From positions 1 through 28,440 of the forward strand of contig CALFTO010000094.1 in NCBI GenBank assembly GCA_937916195.1: a stretch of 28,440 bases of DNA, read 5' to 3'. The notes below the pieces were generated by a model. It saw only the letters and a list, made by a program, of their open reading frames with translations. It ran no database searches and was not told where the DNA came from. Of the stretch, positions 1-6,040 are shown one piece after another. Both the position numbers and the translations under genes were made by a program. The DNA comes from an uncultured Clostridia bacterium. GTDB taxonomy: Bacteria; Bacillota; Clostridia; Oscillospirales; Acutalibacteraceae. Every line of letters begins with the position of its first letter. Position 1 is the first letter of the stretch.

Positions 1-979
1 TTGTATCTCTGTAAATCATCAAAGATGCAATAAGTGCCTCATTGTGTGGCCACCAAAGCTTCATATCGTGCTCATATGCTTCGGGTGGATTTCCAAGACA
101 GTCGAAGAAATAGAGAATTCCGCCGAACTCCTTGTCCCAGCCCTTTTCGAATGCCATATCAAAGATTTCGACAGCCTTTGCGTGTAATTCTTTGTCACCA
201 ATCTGATTTGCTCTTTCCATCAAGAACCAGCTACACTCAATGTCGTGACCGGGGTTAACAACTCGTCCTTCTGTAATGTTAAGACGGGGAGTACCGTCAA
301 GTGCAACACTTTCAAGTGTGCAACCTAAATCCTTTTTAACGTGATATTTAAAAATATCTTCAACACATTCGTCTGCACGCTTGTTGTAAAGGTCTGCATT
401 TTCAGGGTCAACGCGAAGCATAACAGATGTAACATTAAGAATAATCATCGGAATACCAAGTGCACGACCTGTTCTGGTTTCAGGGTCGGTCTTTGGACCA
501 AGACCTGTGGGGTCGGGCATACCGTGATTAAGATTCCAATACATATCATAAGCTTTTCTTGCTCTTTCAAGATGCTCTTTTTCACCTGTGATGCCGTAGT
601 ATTCAGCATTTGCAATACAGTAAAATGCCTCTGAATAGCAATATCTTCTCTGTCGAAGCGGTTTTCCGTCTTCAGTTACAGTGAAATAAAGTCTGCCGTC
701 TGCATTTTTATTAACGCAGTAATTTTCAAGGAAATCAATACAGCTTTTACTTGCTTCAAGCCATTCCTTTTTTACTCCGTAAACATGGCAAAGATATGCA
801 AAGGTCCAACCGCAACGGCCCTGCATCCAAACGCTTTTGTCTGTTGAGAAAACTTTGCCGTCTTTGTCAAGACAGGTGTAAACACCGCCGTGAACCTTGT
901 CCATACCGTTTTCAAGCCAGAAATCAGCAACGCTTTGAAGCTCGCTTGCAATCCAGCTTCTTGCTTCTTTGAGATTCAT
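1..979 (-). CDS. N-acylglucosamine 2-epimerase (AGE) family protein, 3' end outside window
   Basis: The reading frame starts at ATG 979 on the minus strand, behind an AGGTG ribosome binding site 6 nt upstream, and stays open for 326 codons to the window edge. It is therefore C-terminally truncated only by the window; family members are about 390-420 aa. Visible motifs fit the (alpha/alpha)6-barrel AGE/renin-binding-protein fold: VWMQGRCGWTFA near residue 48, RRYCYSEAFY in the middle, NPGHDIECSWFL with the conserved His and Glu, and WWPHNEALIASL near the cut. AGE enzymes interconvert N-acetylglucosamine and N-acetylmannosamine; relatives epimerise cellobiose or mannose, or isomerise mannose to fructose. 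The sequence does not show which substrate applies. It is cytoplasmic, with no signal peptide. It has its own promoter and is divergent from the tRNA genes. Confidence 0.88.
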   Translation of the reverse strand, partial: MNLKEARSWIASELQSVADFWLENGMDKVHGGVYTCLDKDGKVFSTDKSVWMQGRCGWTFAYLCHVYGVKKEWLEASKSCIDFLENYCVNKNADGRLYFTVTEDGKPLRQRRYCYSEAFYCIANAEYYGITGEKEHLERARKAYDMYWNLNHGMPDPTGLGPKTDPETRTGRALGIPMIILNVTSVMLRVDPENADLYNKRADECVEDIFKYHVKKDLGCTLESVALDGTPRLNITEGRVVNPGHDIECSWFLMERANQIGDKELHAKAVEIFDMAFEKGWDKEFGGILYFFDCLGNPPEAYEHDMKLWWPHNEALIASLMIYRDT

Positions 980-1015
980 TCAATTCACCTCATAAAATAG
1001 TATTATAACAGAAAA

Positions 1016-1044
1016 ATTGTACCACATAAAACTTGCTTTGTAAA
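1016..1044 (-). promoter_or_regulatory. Promoter of the AGE-family gene
   Basis: On the minus strand, TTTACA (1044-1039) and TACAAT (1021-1016) are separated by 17 bp, each 5 of 6 matches to the sigma-A consensus. They lie about 37 nt upstream of the start codon at 979. A second TATAAT at 1007-1002 has only a poor -35 match. Confidence 0.6.
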
Positions 1045-1072
1045 GAAAAATAAAGCGAAAAAATGTAATTGC

Positions 1073-1119
1073 GTAGGGACAGATATACTTGTCTGTCCGT
1101 AACAATTTCAAAAATTGTT
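1073..1119. repeat. Two adjacent palindromes (REP-like intergenic element)
   Basis: GTAGGGACAGA is followed by TCTGTCC, giving a 7-bp stem (1077-1083 with 1092-1098). Next to it AACAATTT (1101-1108) pairs perfectly with AAATTGTT (1112-1119). It lies between the divergent AGE gene and the tRNA promoter and overlaps no gene. The GTAGGG...CTGTCCG shape resembles dispersed palindromic repeats common in gut Clostridia; that likeness is from memory and was not tested. Confidence 0.5.
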
Positions 1120-1140
1120 CAAAATATTTATAAAAAGTTG

Positions 1141-1169
1141 TTGACAAATCAAAAATCATATATTATAAT
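1141..1169 (+). promoter_or_regulatory. Promoter of the tRNA-Met/tRNA-Glu pair
   Basis: Consensus TTGACA (1141-1146) and consensus TATAAT (1164-1169) have an exact 17-bp spacer, ending 29 nt before the first tRNA base. A perfect sigma-A promoter is usual for stable RNA genes. Confidence 0.9.
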
Positions 1170-1198
1170 AATCAAGCCGTCAGCACGGCGGCTATTAT

Positions 1199-1275
1199 GG
1201 CGGCATAGCTTAGTTGGCTAGAGCGTCCGGTTCATACCCGGAAGGTCACAGGTTCAAGTCCCGTTGCCGCTACCA
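1199..1275 (+). tRNA. tRNA-Met (anticodon CAT)
   Basis: 77 nt including an encoded CCA. The acceptor GGCGGCA pairs with TGCCGCT (one G-U at the end). The anticodon stem TCCGG/CCGGA encloses loop TTCATAC with CAT at 1233-1235, and the T-loop is TTCAAGT. The T-stem has one A-C mismatch. The paired first acceptor position and overall sequence resemble elongator rather than initiator tRNA-Met of Clostridia. CAT could also mark a tRNA-Ile2 with modified C34, but the body looks like Met. Confidence 0.93.
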
Positions 1276-1280
1276 AATAT

Positions 1281-1355
1281 GGCCCGGTGGTCAAGCGGTC
1301 AAGACACCGCCCTTTCACGGCGGTAACACGAGTTCGATTCTCGTCCGGGTCACCA
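1281..1355 (+). tRNA. tRNA-Glu (anticodon TTC)
   Basis: 75 nt with an encoded CCA, five bases after tRNA-Met and probably in the same transcript. The acceptor GGCCCGG pairs with CCGGGTC. The anticodon stem CCGCC/GGCGG encloses loop CTTTCAC with TTC at 1314-1316. The T-loop is TTCGATT. Confidence 0.95.
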
Positions 1356-1364
1356 TAGAACATT

Positions 1365-1397
1365 AAGAGTACGCAATAGCGTGCTCTTTTTCTTTTT
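1365..1397 (+). terminator. Terminator of the tRNA operon
   Basis: AAGAGTACGC (1365-1374) pairs with GCGTGCTCTT (1379-1388) around an AATA loop. The T-rich tail TTTTTCTTTTT follows. It sits 10 nt after tRNA-Glu. Confidence 0.85.
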
Positions 1398-1426
1398 GCG
1401 ACATATCATTTATTAAAGTTAAATAA

Positions 1427-1455
1427 TTGATTTACTATATTTTTTGTGATAAACT
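1427..1455 (+). promoter_or_regulatory. Possible promoter of the CrtO-like gene
   Basis: TTGATT (1427-1432) and TAAACT (1450-1455) are 17 bp apart, 4 of 6 matches each, 35 nt before the start codon. The region is very AT-rich, so this is a weak call. Confidence 0.35.
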
Positions 1456-1490
1456 AATTTTACAAAAAAGTTTATTTTTTAGGATTAATT

Positions 1491-2030
1491 ATGAAAAAAT
1501 TTCTTTACACTTCAACTGTAATTGCTGTTTTGCTGTTTGCAGTATTCTATGCGGTTTTCAAATTAACGCAAAATGATATTGCACAAATTCTTTACATAAC
1601 ATTTATGACCTTTTCTTATCATTTTGTAATGCGGTTGGTTGTGGGGCTTGGACTTGCCAAGGTTCACAAAAAAGACTATGACTATAATTCGAAATGGTTT
1701 CAGCCGAAGAATTTTGAAAAGAAGTTATATAAAATATTGAAAGTGAAAAAATGGAAATCACACATTCCCGCATGGTCACCCGAAAGCTTTGAGACTAAGC
1801 ATCATACTCTTAATGAAATTGTCAATGCAATGTGTGGTGCAGAGGTTGTACACGAAATAATTATTGTTTTAAGCTTTGTGCCTGTTTTTTTCTCATTGAA
1901 ATACGGCGTACCTGTGGTTTTCATAATAACATCATTTATTGCTGCTTTTGTGGATATGGTTTTTGTAATTGTTCAGCGTTACAACAGACCAAGAATTGTG
2001 AAAATTATAAGCAGACATAGTTGTATTTAA
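1491..2030 (+). CDS. CrtO-like (glycosyl-4,4'-diaponeurosporenoate acyltransferase family) membrane protein
   Basis: 179 aa. ATG 1491 is preceded by AGGA 7 nt upstream. Hydrophobic segments lie near residues 5-25, 33-55, 118-136 and 140-162, with a cytosol-type polar middle. The sequence matches, from memory, landmarks of Staphylococcus aureus CrtO: a KKWKSHIP block (CrtO has RKWKHKI), AEVVHEIIIVLSFVPVFF (CrtO has AELIHWISILPVIIF) and, most tellingly, VQRYNRPR near the C-terminus, which is identical in CrtO. CrtO esterifies a fatty acid to a glycosylated carotenoid in staphyloxanthin synthesis. No carotenoid gene is visible in this window, so the acceptor here is probably another membrane lipid or glycolipid (inference). 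The gene is monocistronic, between the tRNA terminator and its own terminator. Confidence 0.7.
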   Translation: MKKFLYTSTVIAVLLFAVFYAVFKLTQNDIAQILYITFMTFSYHFVMRLVVGLGLAKVHKKDYDYNSKWFQPKNFEKKLYKILKVKKWKSHIPAWSPESFETKHHTLNEIVNAMCGAEVVHEIIIVLSFVPVFFSLKYGVPVVFIITSFIAAFVDMVFVIVQRYNRPRIVKIISRHSCI

Positions 2031-2061
2031 GCATTGTCCCTTTCGGGATGATGCTTTTTTT
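2030..2061 (+). terminator. Terminator of the CrtO-like gene
   Basis: AGCATTGTCCC (2030-2040) pairs with GGGATGATGCT (2045-2055) with two G-U pairs and a TTTC loop, followed by seven T. The stem begins at the last base of the stop codon. Confidence 0.85.
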
Positions 2062-2105
2062 AATAAAACAATGGCTAAAATACTCAACTTTTTTATTTAT
2101 TTGTG

Positions 2106-2134
2106 TTGAAAAAAATCGAACAAAGGTGTATAAT
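2106..2134 (+). promoter_or_regulatory. Promoter of the eight-gene operon
   Basis: TTGAAA (2106-2111) and perfect TATAAT (2129-2134), with a 17-bp spacer and TG directly before the -10. The expected start of transcription is near 2141, leaving a leader of about 80 nt before ATG 2221. No other good promoter is seen before 10178, and the genes are tightly packed, so all eight are probably transcribed from here. Confidence 0.82.
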
Positions 2135-2140
2135 AAATCA

Positions 2141-2155
2141 TAATAATGATTATTT
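2141..2155. promoter_or_regulatory. Candidate Fur/PerR-type operator (7-1-7 inverted repeat)
   Basis: TAATAAT-G-ATTATTT contains a perfect 6-1-6 palindrome (AATAAT-G-ATTATT) placed at the expected transcription start, just after the -10 box. It matches the Fur/PerR box layout (TGATAAT-N-ATTATCA; TTATAAT-N-ATTATAA) at 6 of 7 left and 5 of 7 right positions. The background is AT-rich, so chance is possible. Confidence 0.38.
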
Positions 2156-2220
2156 TGGATAAGTATATTCAAAATTTAGTTTCAACTACTTGAAAGTATT
2201 AAAATTTAGGGGGTGAAACC

Positions 2221-3030
2221 ATGAAATATCTTCGAATAGGGTTGTCTGTTGTTTGTGTTGTGGCGTTGGCAGTTTTTGCTGTATTTTATGTTAAAGAGCA
2301 GAGAAAAGATACCACATATCCCGTAATTTCAATTGATGGTGAAATGATTGATGTAAGTCTTAAAATGACCGAAGAAGAATTGCTTAAAGGCGTAACAGCA
2401 TATGACGCAAAAGACGGTGACATTTCTTCTAAATTAATTGTAGAGTCTATTTCAAAATTCGTTGAAGACGGTGTTTCAATTATTACATATTCAGTTTGTG
2501 ATAACGACAATCACGCAACTTCGGCTACGAGAAAAATTCGCTTTACAGATTATACCGAACCGGAATTTGTTATCAAGCAGTCGTTAGTATTCGGCTTGGG
2601 CGATACAATTAATCTTCCCGCTTGTATCGGTGCATATGACTGTATCGACGGTGACATCAGTGACCGCGTAATTATTACTGCTACCGATTACACTACAAAC
2701 GAAGAGGGTGTTTTCAAGGTTTCGCTTAAAGCTACTAACAGTATGGGCGATACAATTTATATGGAAGTTCCCGTTTATATTGAGGATAGAAGTTATTCTG
2801 CACCGCAGATTGAACTGAGCGACTATATCGTTTATGCTAAAGTCGGCGAAAAAGTTGATTTGACAGAGTATATTGTCTCTGCTATTGACAAAGAAGACCA
2901 AGAGGGTATGAGAATACTTATTGACACTAACTATAATCCTAATGTTCCCGGAACATATCAGGCTCATTATGAAACCACGGATGCTAACGGCAGAGAGGGC
3001 CACGCTGTATTAACTATTATTGTTGAGTAG
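2221..3030 (+). CDS. Membrane-anchored or secreted protein with three Ig-like/DUF5011-type repeats
   Basis: 269 aa; ATG 2221 follows the strong site AGGGGGTG. A single hydrophobic segment (residues about 5-24), with only Lys3 and Arg5 before it and no lipobox Cys, acts as a signal peptide or N-terminal anchor, putting the rest outside the cell. Three beta-rich repeats follow: about 33-110 (AYDAKDGDISSK), 115-193 (AYDCIDGDISDR) and 196-269 (AIDKEDQEG). The DGDIS motif and the end-of-repeat pattern (VSIITYSVCDNDNHAT, PGTYQAHYETTDANG) are typical of DUF5011/HYR-like bacterial Ig folds. Such proteins occur on Gram-positive surfaces and beside exopolysaccharide genes; the binding partner is unknown. 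First gene of the operon, 20 nt before the first kinase. Confidence 0.72.
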   Translation: MKYLRIGLSVVCVVALAVFAVFYVKEQRKDTTYPVISIDGEMIDVSLKMTEEELLKGVTAYDAKDGDISSKLIVESISKFVEDGVSIITYSVCDNDNHATSATRKIRFTDYTEPEFVIKQSLVFGLGDTINLPACIGAYDCIDGDISDRVIITATDYTTNEEGVFKVSLKATNSMGDTIYMEVPVYIEDRSYSAPQIELSDYIVYAKVGEKVDLTEYIVSAIDKEDQEGMRILIDTNYNPNVPGTYQAHYETTDANGREGHAVLTIIVE

Positions 3031-3050
3031 TTTTATTGAAAGGAAATTGT

Positions 3051-4520
3051 ATGAAAGGCTTTGATTTTAAAGGTAAAATCACATTTGAGTGGTACAGTCT
3101 TTTAAAAGATGTCATACTCAATTTATGGCTGCTTATTCTTGCTGCAATAATCGGCTTTGTTTCGGTGTATGTACTTGAAGTAAGCGTTTACAAGCCTGTT
3201 TATACAAGCTCGGCAACTTTGATGGTTCAGGTGAAAACAGGTACATATCAGGCATACACAAATCTTTCTGCATCTTCAGAAATGGCAACAATCTTTTCAG
3301 AGGTTTTTGTTCAGCCGTCAATGAAAGAAAAAGCAGCAGAGCACCTTGAAAAGAATAAATTTCAAGGAACACTCGATGCTTCAGTGCTTACCAATACAAA
3401 TATTATTACGTTGAGCGTTACTGCAGATGACCCCGAAACTGCTTATCAAGAGCTCAGAGCCATTTTGACAGTTTATCCGCAGATTTCAGACAGCATTTTC
3501 TCTAATGCCGTTTTAGATGTGGTAAGTGCGCCTGAAGTTCCTAAAGCACCGTCAAATTCTTCGGCAAATAAGTATGATAAGCTCATTATGTCCGGAATAG
3601 TTTTTGCAGTGCTTGGTGCAGTTGTTTTATTGTCGCTTATAAGAGATACTGTTAAAGATGAAAAATCCTTCAACAAAAAGATAGGCGCAACTCATATTGT
3701 GACAATTCTCAGAGAGCGAAAATATCGTTCGTTTGGTGATTTGTTGAAAAAGAAAAAAAGCAAGCAGCTTGTAACTGATGCTTTTTCAAGCTTTTCTTTT
3801 TCAGAAAGTTATCAGAAGATTGCGGCAAAGCTTGAACATCTTAAGCGTTCTAACGGAGACCGAATTTTCCTTATAACAAGTGTGGCGGCAAACGAGGGCA
3901 AAACCACAGTGTCAGTAAATACGGCAATCACCCTTGCAAACAGGGGTAAAAAGGTTGCTTTGCTTGATATGGACCTTATGAAGCCATCTATAAAAAAATA
4001 TCTTGAAATGGAGCATTGCGAAGGTCCTGATTTGGCTTCGGTTCTTTCGGGTGAGGCAGAAGTTTCACAGTATAGTCTTCAAATGTATAAATCAGGAGTA
4101 ATGCGTGTTGGACTTAACAAGGGCAAACATCGTAATTTTGCTGATTGGATTAATATGCCATATGTTAAAAGAAACCTTGATGAACTGACTAAAGATTTTG
4201 ATTTTGTAATTATTGACTCAATGCCCATTTCTGCATCAGCAGACCTTGCTGCACTTGCAAATCTGGCGGATAAGTCAATCCTTGTTATAAAAGCAGATTA
4301 TGCTCAGACCGGTGAAATAAATGACGCGGTACTGATGCTTAGTGAAAATGAAAAGTTTGCAGGCTGTATTCTTAATGACGCACATGTTGAGTTTTCACTT
4401 TTTGGTCAGTTCGGTATGGACGAGAATTCTTATACGGGAAGACATTACTCAGCATATACAAAATATGCAGGTAATTACACAAGAAGACAAAACAGACAAG
4501 ACGGCGGTTTTGACAAATAA
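3051..4520 (+). CDS. Wzz-type chain-length domain fused to BY-kinase (first of two)
   Basis: 489 aa from ATG 3051, which has AAGGA 6 nt upstream; a TTG 15 nt earlier is in frame but lacks such spacing. Order: transmembrane segment 23-43; extracytoplasmic Wzz-like region 44-175 ending in the Pro-rich PEVPKAPSNS stretch; transmembrane segment 178-197; cytoplasmic P-loop kinase domain. The kinase shows Walker A AANEGKTT (279-286), Walker A' ALLDMDL (303-309), Walker B VIIDSMP (386-392) and a C-terminal Tyr cluster (Y461, 466, 469, 472, 476). BY-kinases autophosphorylate on that cluster and control polysaccharide chain length and export. Walker A and B are less canonical than in the next gene (SMP instead of the usual T/APP), so activity may be reduced. 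In Firmicutes the two modules are usually separate proteins; here they are fused. Confidence 0.85.
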   Translation: MKGFDFKGKITFEWYSLLKDVILNLWLLILAAIIGFVSVYVLEVSVYKPVYTSSATLMVQVKTGTYQAYTNLSASSEMATIFSEVFVQPSMKEKAAEHLEKNKFQGTLDASVLTNTNIITLSVTADDPETAYQELRAILTVYPQISDSIFSNAVLDVVSAPEVPKAPSNSSANKYDKLIMSGIVFAVLGAVVLLSLIRDTVKDEKSFNKKIGATHIVTILRERKYRSFGDLLKKKKSKQLVTDAFSSFSFSESYQKIAAKLEHLKRSNGDRIFLITSVAANEGKTTVSVNTAITLANRGKKVALLDMDLMKPSIKKYLEMEHCEGPDLASVLSGEAEVSQYSLQMYKSGVMRVGLNKGKHRNFADWINMPYVKRNLDELTKDFDFVIIDSMPISASADLAALANLADKSILVIKADYAQTGEINDAVLMLSENEKFAGCILNDAHVEFSLFGQFGMDENSYTGRHYSAYTKYAGNYTRRQNRQDGGFDK

Positions 4521-4543
4521 TTAACCGAAACGGTAATGATATT

Positions 4544-6019
4544 ATGAGCAGTAAAGATTTATCAACACAATTTGATAATAAACAAGTCGCTAAAAATCCT
4601 GAGAATGATAATATAGATTTTTACCTCAGTGATGTATGGCGAGGCGTTAAAAAATTCTGGTGGCTTTGTGCACTGTTAGTGTTTTTATTCACTGCGGCAA
4701 TGGCACTGTTAAGTTATGTGAGATTTGTTCCCACATATACTGTTTCGGCTACCTTTACAGTACAAACTCAGGATATCAGTGCGTCCGGCGCGGGTATTAC
4801 TTCTTATTCGTACTATTATAACCGAACAACTGCTGAACAGCTTTCCAGTACTTTCCCATATATTTTAGAAAGTAAACTTTTGCAGAGTGCTGTTTGTGAG
4901 GATTTGGGTGTGGAGTCCATGCCTGCCTCAATTTCGGCAACTTCAGTTACGGGAACAAATATGTTCACAATGAAAGCTACCGGACGTGATGCACAGGCAA
5001 CTTATGATGTTTTGCTTTCTGCAATGAAGAATTATCCTTCGGTTGCGGAATATGTAATCGGCTCTTCAGAGCTTACAATGATTTCTGAGCCTGTACTTCC
5101 TGAAAATCCGTCAAACAGCAGACAAACATTAAAATATATGATGATTGGTGCAGTTCTCGGCATAGTTTTGAGTGCGGGCTGGATTCTTATTTATGCTGTA
5201 TTCCGTAATACAGTAAGAACAAACAGAGATATTAAAGAAAAACTCAATCAGTCTTGCCTTGGTGTTCTGCCCGTTGTTTCGTTTAAAAAATACAAGAGTG
5301 AGATTGACCGTTCTGTATTGATGGTTAATTCTCTTACAGGTGATACTTTCCTTGAAACCGTAAGAAAACTGCGAAATACAGTTGTTAATGAGGCGGGAGA
5401 TATCACGAAAGCAATTATGGTGACAAGCTCTGCCCCTGCTGAAGGAAAATCAACCGTTTCAGTTAACCTTGCAATTGCACTTGCGAAAATGGGCAAAAAG
5501 GTTATGCTTGTAGATGGCGATTTGCATCACCCCAGTATTAATGAAATCCTCAGCGGCTTTGAAGGCAGAGATTTTCCCTACAATGACCCGCAGATAACAC
5601 TTAAATATATTGACGACCTTGATATTGGTGTGTTGACATTTAATGTTGATGAAAAAGATATCTGGAAGGTTATGCAGACACAGTATTTGAAAAAATGCTT
5701 TGATGAGCTCAGAGAAGAATGTGATTACATAATTGTTGATGCTCCGCCTTGTGCATTATCTTCCGACCCTGTCACCATTGCCGGTGCAGTTGATGCGGCA
5801 TTGCTTGTGATTAAGCAAGATACAGTAAGAATTACAAGAATTAAATATGCAATTGACAGCTTGCAGTCTGTTGATGCAAAAATTCTCGGTTGCGTGCTTA
5901 ATGCGGCTTCGTCAGGTATTAGCGGTTATGGCTATTATCATGGAGGCTATGGATACAAGTATTCAAGATACGGATACAGTAAATATGGCTATGGTTACGG
6001 ATACAGTAAAGAAAAATAA
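4544..6019 (+). CDS. Wzz-type chain-length domain fused to BY-kinase (second), Tyr-rich tail
   Basis: 491 aa. ATG 4544 has only a weak site (CGGTAA) and lies 23 nt after the first kinase, which suggests coupling. Cytoplasmic residues 1-36 are followed by transmembrane segment 38-58, an extracytoplasmic Wzz-like region, Pro-rich PVLPENPSNS (183-192), transmembrane segment 198-219 and the kinase domain. Motifs are canonical: Walker A SSAPAEGKST (295-304), Walker A' VMLVDGDL (320-327), Walker B YIIVDAPP (395-402). The tail, residues 461-491, carries 12 Tyr mostly as YG pairs, an extreme autophosphorylation cluster. It is related to, but clearly diverged from, the preceding protein, so it is an old duplication. 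No glycosyltransferase, flippase or polymerase gene is in the window, so the classical target of this family is missing here. Confidence 0.88.
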   Translation: MSSKDLSTQFDNKQVAKNPENDNIDFYLSDVWRGVKKFWWLCALLVFLFTAAMALLSYVRFVPTYTVSATFTVQTQDISASGAGITSYSYYYNRTTAEQLSSTFPYILESKLLQSAVCEDLGVESMPASISATSVTGTNMFTMKATGRDAQATYDVLLSAMKNYPSVAEYVIGSSELTMISEPVLPENPSNSRQTLKYMMIGAVLGIVLSAGWILIYAVFRNTVRTNRDIKEKLNQSCLGVLPVVSFKKYKSEIDRSVLMVNSLTGDTFLETVRKLRNTVVNEAGDITKAIMVTSSAPAEGKSTVSVNLAIALAKMGKKVMLVDGDLHHPSINEILSGFEGRDFPYNDPQITLKYIDDLDIGVLTFNVDEKDIWKVMQTQYLKKCFDELREECDYIIVDAPPCALSSDPVTIAGAVDAALLVIKQDTVRITRIKYAIDSLQSVDAKILGCVLNAASSGISGYGYYHGGYGYKYSRYGYSKYGYGYGYSKEK

Positions 6020-6040
6020 TTGTGAATTGCGGTAACGGAT

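Noticed and set aside
2584..3003. 139-codon open frame on the minus strand
   Set aside because: It lies wholly antisense to the Ig-like protein gene, has no ribosome binding site and no recognisable protein features.
3036..3050. TTG start for the first BY-kinase
   Set aside because: ATG 3051 has AAGGA at the right distance, whereas the TTG lies before that site.
5920..6016. Short repeats as a CRISPR or minisatellite array
   Set aside because: They are in-frame, degenerate YG codons inside the kinase gene, with no constant repeat/spacer pattern.
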